NCBI GenBank assembly: GCA_963774075.1
Contig: CAVZDP010000003.1
Location: 62,001 to 126,000 of the forward strand
Reading direction: 5' to 3'
Source of the DNA: JBBQNR01 sp963774075
GTDB lineage: Bacteria; Actinomycetota; Thermoleophilia; Solirubrobacterales; JBBDJG01
Length of the DNA: 64,000 nt
A program made the position numbers and the translations under genes. Shown here in pieces: positions 32,289-41,008 of this stretch. The first letter of the stretch is position 1, and each line of letters opens with the position of its first letter. The notes under the pieces were generated by a model. That model saw only the letters and a program-made list of their open reading frames with translations. It ran no database searches and was not told where the DNA came from.

Positions 32289-33798
32289 TCAGCCGAGCCC
32301 GTAGACGTCCGTGAACTTCGAGCTCAGGTAGTCGAAGTAGGGATCGACCTCTATCGGACGGCCGGTCGCGCGCTCCACGACCTGCGGCCGCGGTCAGCTT
32401 GCGCCCGTGGCGGTGGACGTGCTGGCGTAGCCACGCCCGAAGCGGCAGGAGCTCGCCGCGGGCGATCTGCTCGTCGAGGTCGGGAAGGTCCGCGCGGGCC
32501 GCCTGCCAGAGCTGGCCGGCGATGATGTTGCCGAACGAGTACGTGGGGAAGTAGCCGAACGAGCCCTCCGACCAGTGGACGTCCTGGAGCACGCCGCGAG
32601 CGTCGTCGGGGACGTCGATCCCGAACAGCTCGCGGAAGCGCTCGTTCCACGCCTGCGGCAGGTCGGCGAGCGCGAGCCTGCCGGCGAAGATCTCCTTCTC
32701 GAGCTCGAAGCGCAGGATGATGTGCAGGTCGTAGGTGATCTCGTCGGCCTCGGTGCGGATGAACGAGGGCTGCACCTTGTTGACCGCGCGGTAGAAGGTC
32801 TCGGCGTCGACGTTGGCGAGCTGGACCGGGAACGCGGCCAGGATGCGCGGGAAGAAGCGGCGCCAGAAGGAGCGGCTGCGCCCGACCATGTTCTCCAACA
32901 TGCGCGACTGCGACTCGTGCAGTCCGAGCGAGGTGGGCATCGCGAGCGGGCTCCGCTCGAGCACCGGGTCGACGCCGTTCTCGTAGAGGCAGTGGCCGAG
33001 CTCGTGCAGGGTGGAGAAGAGGGCGACCGCGAGGTCGCTGGCGCTGTAGCGGGTGGTGATGCGCAGGTCGGTGGTCGCGAACGCCGTCGCGAAGGGGTGG
33101 GCGGTCGAGTCGAGCCGCCACCACTCGCGCTGGAGGGGAAAGGAGTGGAGGATGTCGAGCATCAGGTTGCGCTGGGCGCCGAGCGGGAAGCTCCCGCGCA
33201 GGCAGGAGTCGTCCACCTGGTCGGCGCGCTCGGCGATCTGCGCCGCGAGCGGAACGAGCCGGCCCTTCAGCTCTTCGAGCGGCCGTTCGATCTCGGCGGT
33301 CGTCATGCCGGGCTCGTAGTCGTCGAGCAGCGCGTCGTAGGGATGGGCAACGTCGAAGCATGCGATGTAGCGGCGCTTGAGCTCGACGATGTCCTCGAGG
33401 TGCGGCAGCAGGAGCGAGAAGTCCGAGCGCTCGCGCGCCTCCTTCCAGGCGTGCTCGGCGAGCGCCGCGGCGCGGGTGAGCTCGCCGCGAAGGCCGGCCG
33501 GCACGCGCAGCGCCTTCTCGTAGTCCTGGCGCGCGACGCGGATGAGGGAGGCGTCGTCGGAGTCGGGGGGCAACGACTCCTCATACGGGCGGACCCCATC
33601 GAGGAGGTCGCCGATCTCAGTTGAGGCCAGCCGCTCGTGGCGGGCGCGCTCGACCGAGGCGATCTGCTCCACCCGCGCCGCAGTCCCGCCCGGCGGCATC
33701 ATCACCCACTGATCCCACTCGAGCACGGCCTGGGCCCGGTCGAGGTCGTAGATTTTCTCCAGGCGGAGCTTCAGCTCCGTGAACGCGGGGGGCTGCAT
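32289..33798 (-). CDS. M32 family carboxypeptidase (thermostable carboxypeptidase 1), C-terminal frame break
   Basis: Expected 502 residues, the normal M32 length. Zinc site LHELGHCLYENG near residue 265 (HExxH) with downstream GLHESQSRMLENMVGRS (third ligand Glu) and the late signatures EADEITYDLHIILRFELE and WSEGSFGYFPTYSFGN. After HRHGRKLTAA the frame shifts; the family C-terminus (ERATGRPIEVDPYFDYL, then SSKFTDVYGLG stop) continues one base over, ending at 32289. One surplus G near 32390 explains it. Start ATG follows TATGGT (33810-33805) by 6 nt, so leaderless. Removes C-terminal residues from peptides. Confidence 0.88.
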
Positions 33799-33840
33799 CC
33801 GCGGACCATAACGGCCACGGCCGCCGGTTTCACCTGCTGA

Positions 33841-34764
33841 TCAGGGGGCGGCGGCCCGCTCGGCGAGAGCATTCGCGGCGCGCTCGATCCGGTCCCGCTC
33901 GAGGAGTGGTGAAAGCCAGCGCTCGGGGATGGCATCGGGTCCGTGGCGGCAGCCGAGCAGGGCGCCGGCGACGGCCGCGTTCGTGTCGGTGTCACCGCCG
34001 AGGCCGATCGCCCACAGGACGCCGCGTTCGTAGTCGTCGAGCGCGTCGAGGGCGTAGAGGGCGACGCCGAGCGTGGTCCAGCAGGCGCCCATCTCCTCGC
34101 TCGCGGCGAGTGCGCCGAGGGTGGACTCGTCGCGTTCTCGTACCGCCTGGATCGCCTCTCGCAGTCGTTCGTGATCGCCGACCTGGATTTGGGCTGCGGC
34201 GAGCGGGTCGCCGTCGTCACGGATCGCGATCAGTGCCGCGCAGAGCGCCGCCGATGCGAGCGCCGTCGAGGGGTCGTAGTGAGTGAGGCGCGCGTCGTCG
34301 TGCGCTGCTCCTACCGCCTGCTCCACGGACGTCGTGGCGATACCGATCGGCGATGCGCGCATGACGGTGCCGTTGCCCGCCGAGCGGCCCGTCGAGTGGT
34401 GAAAGGCCTCCGCGCGCGAGCGTGTGTCGGCGTCGTCGGACGCTCCTCGAAGCGCCCCGGCCGTCGCGTTCCCGATCCCCTTCCCGACCTGCGCCCACTC
34501 GATGTAGCGGGCGGCGACGTCGGCGGTGTCGAGCAGGCCGTGGTCGGCGATGCTCTCGGCGAGAGCGAGCGCCATGGCGGTGTCGTCCGTCCACTCGCCC
34601 GCCGCCCAGGACCGCCCGCCGGACATCTCGAGCCCGCCGGCGACGGCTTCCCTCGCTACATCCGGCGGCCGTCCCTCGAGGGGGGCGCCGAGCGCGTCGG
34701 CCACCGCCAGCCCCAAGAGCGTGCCCCGAGCCTGGGGGCGGACCTTCCTCGCCGAGATGGTCAC
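33841..34764 (-). CDS. ADP-ribosylglycohydrolase (DraG family)
   Basis: 307 residues. GTLLGLAVADALGAPLEGRP opens the family; metal ligands lie in WTDDTAMALALAE and in GLGGDTDTNAAVAGAL; NGTVMRASPIG is the third signature. These supply the bi-magnesium site that removes ADP-ribose from Arg or other groups. No ADP-ribosyltransferase or nitrogenase gene is nearby, so the target is open. GTG start behind GAAGGGG. Tandem with the next two minus-strand genes only loosely. Confidence 0.9.
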   Translation of the reverse strand: MTISARKVRPQARGTLLGLAVADALGAPLEGRPPDVAREAVAGGLEMSGGRSWAAGEWTDDTAMALALAESIADHGLLDTADVAARYIEWAQVGKGIGNATAGALRGASDDADTRSRAEAFHHSTGRSAGNGTVMRASPIGIATTSVEQAVGAAHDDARLTHYDPSTALASAALCAALIAIRDDGDPLAAAQIQVGDHERLREAIQAVRERDESTLGALAASEEMGACWTTLGVALYALDALDDYERGVLWAIGLGGDTDTNAAVAGALLGCRHGPDAIPERWLSPLLERDRIERAANALAERAAAP

Positions 34765-34792
34765 CGCGTGACCCCTTCAGCCTGAGCAGAGT

Positions 34793-35392
34793 TCACCCGG
34801 ACTCGCGCTCGACGAACTCCTGCAGCTTCTGCTTCCCGCCGGAGAGAAGGGGCTCGCCGTCGCACAGGAGCAGCGCGTCGAAGTCGTACTCGAGCAGCCG
34901 CGCGGCCGAGCGAAGGAGCTCCTCCCTGTCGTCGATCACCTTGTCGGGATAGGTGGAGAGCTCTCCCGGCGGAACGCCGATCACCACGTCGCCGACCACG
35001 AGCGCGCGGCTGCGCGGCAGGTAGAAGGCGATCTCGCCGGGAGACTTGCCCGGCACGTGGATGAGCTCGACGTCACCCGGGAGTCGCTCGTCGCCGCGCA
35101 GCTTCCGGTCGGCGCCGGCCACGAGCCAGGCGCAGTCCGCTTCGTGAGCGTGGACGGCCGAGCCGTAGCGATCGCGAAAAGCGGCCGCGGCGCGGCTGTG
35201 GTTGCGGTTCGTGATCCACACGCCGGCGAACGGCTCCAGCAGGTCGATCGCCTGCCAGCCGTCCGCCCCCGGCTCGGGCGGGTCGATCACGATCGTGCCC
35301 TCCTCGGTGGCGACCGCGTAGCCGTTGAACGCGTAGCCCTTGTCGGGCACGAAGACGCTCCAGGTCTGTACGTCGGACACGATCTCTCGCAT
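34793..35392 (-). CDS. metallo-beta-lactamase-like protein with degenerate metal site
   Basis: 199 residues. The fold pattern is readable (GYAFNGYAVATEEGTIVIDPPEP; WITNRNHSRAAAAFRDRYG; VELIHVPGKSPGEIAFYLP; ALVVGDVVIGVP; LLLCDGEPLLSGG), but the HxHxDH motif is reduced to NRNHSRAA and the GH of the second ligand is GK. It is probably not a typical zinc hydrolase. Related small proteins with this degenerate site exist in many genomes and lack a known activity. Divergent from the saccharopine-dehydrogenase-like gene. Confidence 0.75.
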   Translation of the reverse strand: MREIVSDVQTWSVFVPDKGYAFNGYAVATEEGTIVIDPPEPGADGWQAIDLLEPFAGVWITNRNHSRAAAAFRDRYGSAVHAHEADCAWLVAGADRKLRGDERLPGDVELIHVPGKSPGEIAFYLPRSRALVVGDVVIGVPPGELSTYPDKVIDDREELLRSAARLLEYDFDALLLCDGEPLLSGGKQKLQEFVERESG

Positions 35393-35415
35393 GCGCGCAG
35401 GTGAGGCTATCGGTA

Positions 35416-35421
35416 TATGGT
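35416..35421 (+). promoter_or_regulatory. leaderless -10 box TATGGT
   Basis: TATGGT ends 6 nt before the GTG at 35428, the same hexamer and spacing as for the M32 carboxypeptidase gene. Confidence 0.5.
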
Positions 35422-35427
35422 GCGACC

Positions 35428-36696
35428 GTGAGCGAGCGTGACCTCGACGTGGTGGTCTTCGGCGCCACGGGCGTCACCGGTCGTCAGGTCGCTGGGTACC
35501 TGGCGGAGCGGACCGCCGGGGAGGGGACGCGTTGGGCTGCCGCGGCGCGCGACCCCGCAAAGCTCGAGCAGGTGCTGGGCGAGGTCGGCGTCACCGCGCC
35601 CGAGACGATCGTCGCGGACGTGAACGACCCGGGTTCGCTCGCGGCGATGGCGTCCCGCGCGCGGGTGGTGCTGAACGTCTGTGGCCCGTACACCTTGTAC
35701 GGGCGGCCGGTGATCGAGGCGTGTGTGACGAATGGCGCGCATTACGTCGACCTGACCGGGGAGATCCCCTTCGTGCGCCAGATGATCGACGAGTTCGATG
35801 CGCGGGCCCGCGAGGCCGGCGTGAAGGTCGTGCAGGTGTGCGGGTTCGAGGCGCTGCCGCCCGACATGGCGGTGCTGCTCGCCGCGGAGGCCGCGCGCGA
35901 GCGCTTCGGCGAGGGGCTCGCCGAGGCAGATCTGGAAGTAAGCATCGAAGGGCCGCCCGGAATGCCGCGGCCCTCGGACATGATCTCCGGCGGGACGCTT
36001 CAGAGCCTCGCCGCGGCGGCGGGCGGCGAGAACGCGGCCGCGGTCGCCGACCCGGCGGCGTTGATCACCGATCCGGCGGTGGCCGCAGAGGTGCGCCGGC
36101 GCAGCCCGATCTCGGTCGCGCCGCGACGGAGCCCCGGGGGCGCGGTGATCGGGCCGATGGCGCCCGCGGCGTTCATCAACCCGGCCGTGATCCAGCGCAC
36201 GGCGGCGCTGGTCGCGGCGGAGCAGGACGGGCAGGCGGAGCCGTTCCGCTACCGCGAGGGGGTCGCGCTTGGCGGCGGAGCCGTGACGCTGCCGCTGCGC
36301 TACGCGATGGCGGGCGTGCTGTCGGGAACGCAAGCGGCGGTGCTGGCTGCGGCGCGCGCGCGGCCGTCGGTGCGGCGGCGGGTGGGGAGCACCCTGAGCA
36401 GGTCCTTCCCTCGTCGGGATTCGGCCCTAAAGGCGAGCGCCTCCAAGGGTGGAAGTGGCGCATGTCGGTCGAGGGCCGCACGGCGCGCGGGCAGGCGGTG
36501 CGGGTGGACGTCGAGGCCGACGGCCATCCCGGGCTACCTGGCGACCGCGCGGATGCTGGGCGAGGCCGGGCTGCTGCTCGCCGAGCCCGGCGCGACGCCG
36601 GAGCGGGCGGGATGCCTGACGCCGGCGACGGCGCTCGGCACCGGGAGCGTGGAGAGGTTCGAGCGCGCACGGGTGCGGTTTTCGGTCCATGGTTGA
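35428..36696 (+). CDS. saccharopine dehydrogenase-like oxidoreductase (trans-acting enoyl reductase group), double frame break
   Basis: 422 residues from GTG at 35428. Rossmann start VVVFGATGVTGRQVAGYLAE, then VVLNVCGPYTLYGRPVIEAC and GAHYVDLTGEIPFVRQMI, all characteristic of the group that includes mycobacterial trans-acting enoyl reductase (Rv2953) and eukaryotic saccharopine-dehydrogenase-like proteins. Between about 36410 and 36525 the family sequence (SSGFGPKGERLQGWKWRMSV) is read one frame over; a missing C in CCC and a surplus G in GGG compensate each other. Total length is a multiple of three. Probable lipid-modifying NAD(P)H reductase. Confidence 0.8.
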   Translation: MSERDLDVVVFGATGVTGRQVAGYLAERTAGEGTRWAAAARDPAKLEQVLGEVGVTAPETIVADVNDPGSLAAMASRARVVLNVCGPYTLYGRPVIEACVTNGAHYVDLTGEIPFVRQMIDEFDARAREAGVKVVQVCGFEALPPDMAVLLAAEAARERFGEGLAEADLEVSIEGPPGMPRPSDMISGGTLQSLAAAAGGENAAAVADPAALITDPAVAAEVRRRSPISVAPRRSPGGAVIGPMAPAAFINPAVIQRTAALVAAEQDGQAEPFRYREGVALGGGAVTLPLRYAMAGVLSGTQAAVLAAARARPSVRRRVGSTLSRSFPRRDSALKASASKGGSGACRSRAARRAGRRCGWTSRPTAIPGYLATARMLGEAGLLLAEPGATPERAGCLTPATALGTGSVERFERARVRFSVHG

Positions 36697-36706
36697 AGGA
36701 GGCGAT

Positions 36707-37288
36707 ATGAGCCAGCAGCAGGAGCAGCCCCAACGGCAGGTGATCGAGGATCCGGCCCTGCGGCAGAAGCTCAGCTTTTGGACGGACGTCGAGGGCGGCA
36801 GCGAGGTGCTGCACGTCGAGATGTGGGTCGACCCGGGCGGCGGCGTGCCGCCGCACATCCATCCCGCGATGGAGGAGCGCTTCGAGGTGCTGGGCGGCCG
36901 CCCGAGCTTTCTCGCCGGCCGGAAGTGGCAGGAGGCTGGTGCGGGCGAGACGGTGGTCGTGCCGGCGGGCACGCGCCACGCGTACCGGAACAAGGGCGAC
37001 GAGGTCGCGCACGTCATCTGCCACGCGCGCCCGCCGTCGTCGCTGCAGGGGTTCCTCGAGGACGCCGCGGCCTTGGGTCGCGCCGGCAAGCTAACGCGGC
37101 AGGGACTTCCGAAGAGCTTCGGCGCGCTGCTCCAGGCCGCCGTGATGATCGAGGCCTACAGCGACATGGTCGTGCTGCTGTTCCCGCCGGCGCCTCCTCC
37201 GATAATCCAGCGGATCGTCATGCCGCCCCTCGCGCGGCTCGGGGAGCGCCGGGGGTACAGGGCGGGAAGCTTCGCTCAAAGCGCATAG
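36707..37288 (+). CDS. cupin domain protein
   Basis: 193 residues from ATG at 36707 with GAAGGAGG 5 nt upstream, 10 bp after the preceding gene. Cupin motif 1 is PHIHPAMEERFEVLGG (two His and the Glu), motif 2 GETVVVPAGTRHAYRNKGDE (His). A helical C-terminal extension of about 70 residues ends in a hydrophobic patch (MVVLLFPPAPPPIIQRIVMP). Ligands for one metal ion are complete. Function unknown; co-transcribed with the reductase gene. Confidence 0.82.
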   Translation: MSQQQEQPQRQVIEDPALRQKLSFWTDVEGGSEVLHVEMWVDPGGGVPPHIHPAMEERFEVLGGRPSFLAGRKWQEAGAGETVVVPAGTRHAYRNKGDEVAHVICHARPPSSLQGFLEDAAALGRAGKLTRQGLPKSFGALLQAAVMIEAYSDMVVLLFPPAPPPIIQRIVMPPLARLGERRGYRAGSFAQSA

Positions 37289-37313
37289 AGCTGCGGCGGC
37301 TCTGGCGGGTGCG

Positions 37314-37660
37314 CTACCTGAACACCCGCAACGGCGTGCAGGTGGCGAGCCGGTCGAAGTCCGCATCGGCGTGAAGCAGAGAGGCGCCGGTCCGCACGCA
37401 CGGCGCGGCGATCAGGCAATCGATCGTCTTGCCGATCGTGACACCCGCCCGCCTGGCGGTGCGATAGAGCTCCGCCGCAAGCGAGAAGTCGTCCAGCGAC
37501 TCGAGCCGCAGGACCGGGAATGCCCGCATGTGGCGCTCGACGAGTCGCGCTTCGCGCTCGGATTGCACGCCTTGTAGCACCTCGGTGAGGATCACATCAG
37601 TGAGCGCGACCGGGGCGCCATCCTCGATCAACTCGACGCAGCGAGAGGCGGCAGGCTGAG
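37314..37660 (-). pseudogene. VapC-like PIN-domain remnant lacking its N-terminus
   Basis: From about 37660 the frame reads CVELIEDGAPVALTDVILTEVLQG (second acidic residue), SLDDFSLAAELYRTARRAG, GKTIDCLIAAPCV (third Asp) and LLHADADFDRLA (fourth Asp), as in VapC ribonucleases. The first strand with the initiating VDTS catalytic Asp is missing; upstream sequence is the end of the helicase-nuclease gene (stop at 37690). No VapB antitoxin gene is present. A deletion or the junction with the addA-like gene removed the start, so it is probably inactive. Confidence 0.7.
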
Positions 37661-37689
37661 CCCTATCACCTTGCCGTTGCTTCTGTGTG

Positions 37690-40600
37690 CTACGGGCGCT
37701 CGCCGGTTTTGACCGCTGCTGTCTCAACCGGAATACGGGCGAAGACGAACACGACTTCCTGCACGGGAAGCCCTGTCGCCTGCGTAATGCCATGGACGTA
37801 CGATTCTGCCTGGCCGCTATAGAACGCCGTCCGAGAATCTGCCTCGTCTACTGCGAGATGATCGGTCTTGTAGTCAAGGGCGACCAACCCATCCTCGTCG
37901 ACGAACAGCAGATCCGCACGCCCCACAAGTCTCCTGCTCTCGAGCGCCATGTCGAACTGGATCTCGCGCTTATAAGAGCAACTCGCGGTCGCGCGCCGGA
38001 CAGTCGGGCTAGCGAGGCAGTTTCGGGCCATCCCGACGACCTCCTCGACGTGGCCCTGGACGCCAAGGTCGAAGCAGATGGCGCGGGCTAGGGTCTCGAG
38101 GTTGGTCGGGTCTTCGAGGTCGATCAGCTCCATCACCTTGTGGAGGGCCGTACCGACGAGGGCCGCTTCGCTGCGGGCGGCCCATATGCGCTGGGTGTCG
38201 TCGCGGCGCTCGACTCGAAGGGCGCTCGCGCAGCTCGTTTGCGGCGCTCGCGGGCACGACCTCCAATCCCTGCGACGCCTTCGCGAGCACAGCGTCGCGC
38301 TCTTCGAGCCACTTCTCTCGCTTCTCAAGCTCAGCGTTGATCCTCGCCTCGGTCGGCCGGCGTCACGCGGCCGTTCGCCGAAGCCGCGGCGCCATCGCCC
38401 AGGCAGCCCGACGTCATACAAGAAACACCCACGCTCCTCGCTAAGGAACTCCACCAGCGCCCCAGTCAGCCCCCGCGGATCCCCGTTCGCCCGCGGCACC
38501 ACCGGCACGATCAGGTGATCGCGGGCCCGCGTGCACGCCACATACAGCGTCCGCAGGTCCTCGGCCGCGTTGTGCTCCTTCTCGCGCTCCCACGCCTCCT
38601 CGAAGCCCGGCGTCTTGAACGAGCCGACCCAGGTCGTCACGTTCAATCGGCCGCTCTCGCGCTCCAGGAATGTCGACTGCTCGTGTGAGGGATCTGAGTT
38701 GAAGTTCGCGAGGGCGACGATCGGGAACTCCAGCCCCTTGGCGTTGTGGATCGTCATCAGGCGCACGACGTCGTCGGTCTCCTCCATCACGCTCGCCTCG
38801 GACTCGTCGGAGGCGGCGGGATCGCGAGCGGTCATGAGCCAGCGGGCGAACGCCCTCAACCCTCCCCCGCCGGCGCCGGCGAATGCGCGTGCCTGGTCCA
38901 CGACCTTCAGCAGGTTTCCCGCCGCCTGCTCGCCCTGCGGGATCGTGAGCGCGAACTCGGCCCAATGCGTTCGCGACACGAGCCGGTGCACCAGCTCGGG
39001 CAGCGCCGTCCGCCCGCGGTCGTAGTGCAGCCCGCGCAACACGCTCAGCGCGCCGGCGACCGCCTCGTGGCCCTCCGGCGGCTTGCTCAGATAGTCCAGC
39101 CAGCCGCCCGCCGCGGTGAACAGGAACAGCTCTTCGTCCGAGCAGGCGAACGCGCTCGAGCGAAGCGCCGTCACCAGGCTCAGCTTGTCGGTCGGGTCGT
39201 CTATCGCGCGCAGGCAGGCCGCAAGCTCCTTCACCTCCTGGCGCTGGTAGAAGCTGCGATTGCCCTCGTGGCGGTACGGCAGCCCGGCATCGTCGAAGGC
39301 ATCCTCGTAGAGGTCGATCTCGGTCCGCTTCGGAACCAGCACGGCTACGTCTCGGTACTCGGCCGCACGCACCTCGCCGGTCGTCTGATCGCGCACCTGC
39401 CAGTGCTCCTTCTCGACCGCCCGCCCGATCACCGCTGCGAGCATCCGGGCCTCCTGCTCGCGCACCTCGGTCGCCTTGCTCACCGGCTCCTCCCCCCGCA
39501 CAACCACAACCGGTGAGCGCTCCAACTCCAACTCGCCGGGGGTAGCGACCAGCGGGATGTTGGGCGGCTGCATGCCCACCTTCTCCACGAAGATCTCGTT
39601 GAAGGCGCCGTTCAGCCACTCGATCAGCCCGGGCAGCGAGCGGAAGTTCTGGCTCAACTCGACGACGCCTCCGCGCAGCGGCCCGTTCTTGATCCGGTCG
39701 TAGACGCCCATGTCGGCGCGGCGGAAGCGGTAGATCGACTGCTTCGGGTCGCCGACGACGAACAGCGCGCCGGGCCGCAGCGGAAGCTCGTACCAGTGGC
39801 GCTCGCGAGCGGCCTTCTCGCCCGCGGCGGTCGAGACGTCGCTGCAGATGTACATCACCAGCTCGGCCTGGGTCGGATCGGTGTCCTGGAACTCGTCCAC
39901 GAGCAGACAGCGAAAGCGGCGCTGGAAGTAGGCGCGCACCTCGAGGTTGTCGCGCAGAAGATCGCGTGACCACAGCAGCAGGTCGTCGTAGTCGGCGTGG
40001 CCCTCGCCCCGGCGCCTGGTCGTGTAGTCGATCACGAACCGCTCGGCCAGCGGCAGGAAGTCGGCCAGCGCCTGCGCCTTCATGCCCTTGCGCGTCGCCT
40101 TGATCAGGTCGCGCAGGTCCTTGACCGTGTCCTTCATGAGCTGGCAGTCGCCGTCGTCCTCCCAGCTGCCCTTGCGCCCCACGCCGATGCTGATCGCCGG
40201 ATAGTCCTCGAGCACGATCCGCTCCAACCGCTCGCGGTCGTCGCGCGCGGCCAGCACTCTCTGCAGGTACTCCCGTGCGACCGGCATCTGCGAGACGAGC
40301 CCGTCCTCGGGGTCGCGGACGCGGCCCGCAATCGCCTCGAGCTCCCCCACGATCCGCTCCGCTTCTCCCACGAAGCGGCCGAGGTCGGCCTCCGGCGACA
40401 GCCGGGAACGGCTCGAGTGGAAGCGCATAGCGGTGGTCGTGCAGGGCATCCACCGCCGCCCGCACCTGCCTCAGGTCGAAGCCGCGGTTGAGCACGCGGC
40501 GAAGCGGCTCGCCCTCCGGTCCCTCGGCGCCGAAGAGCTCCTCGATCCACGCCGAGTAGGCCTGCTCGAAGTCGAGGCCGGACGCGATCCCCTCCTGGAC

Positions 40601-41008
40601 GGCGAAGTTGGGATCGAGCCGCGCCTCGATCGGGCGCTCGCGCAGGACGTTGGCTGCGAAGGCGTGGATGGTCTCGATCCGCGCCCGGTGCAGGCCGAGC
40701 AGCGCCTGGCGCAGGCGCTCGCGCTGCTCGATGTCCGTCTCGGCCGTCTCGCGAAGCGCGCGCTCGAGCCTGTCTCGCACTCGCCCGGCCAGCTCGGCGG
40801 CCGCCTTCTCGGTGAACGTGATCACGGCGATCTCGTCGATCGAGGCGCGCCCGGCGCGAAGCAGCTCGACCGCGCGGCTGACCAGCACGCTCGTCTTGCC
40901 GGTGCCGGCGCCGGCCTCGACGCAGAGGTTCGAGTCGAGGTCGGTGCGGATCCGATCACGTATTGGCTGGTCGGCTGGAACGAACGCGGTGTTCACCGGG
41001 GTAGCCAT
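37690..41008 (-). CDS. addA: AddA-like UvrD/Rep helicase with C-terminal PD-(D/E)XK nuclease, three frame breaks
   Basis: Expected 1105 residues. Start ATG 41008 overlaps the stop of the partner gene. Walker A VEAGAGTGKTSVLVSRAV, motif Ia ITFTEKAAAEL, motif II LLVDEFQDTDPTQAELV, motif III VVGDPKQSIYRFRRAD, motif IV SQNFRS, motif V MTIHNAKGLEFPIV and motif VI LYVACTRARDHLI are all present, then a nuclease domain with FVDEDGLVALDYKTD. Breaks: a surplus C in CCC near 40400, a missing base near 38350 and a surplus base near 38235, the last two compensating. Repairs double-strand breaks by end resection together with the next protein. Confidence 0.88.

Noticed and set aside
38441..40390. Arg/Gly-rich continuation of the addA-like N-terminal frame
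   Set aside because: After the break near 40400 the helicase motifs continue in another frame; this stretch is out-of-frame reading.
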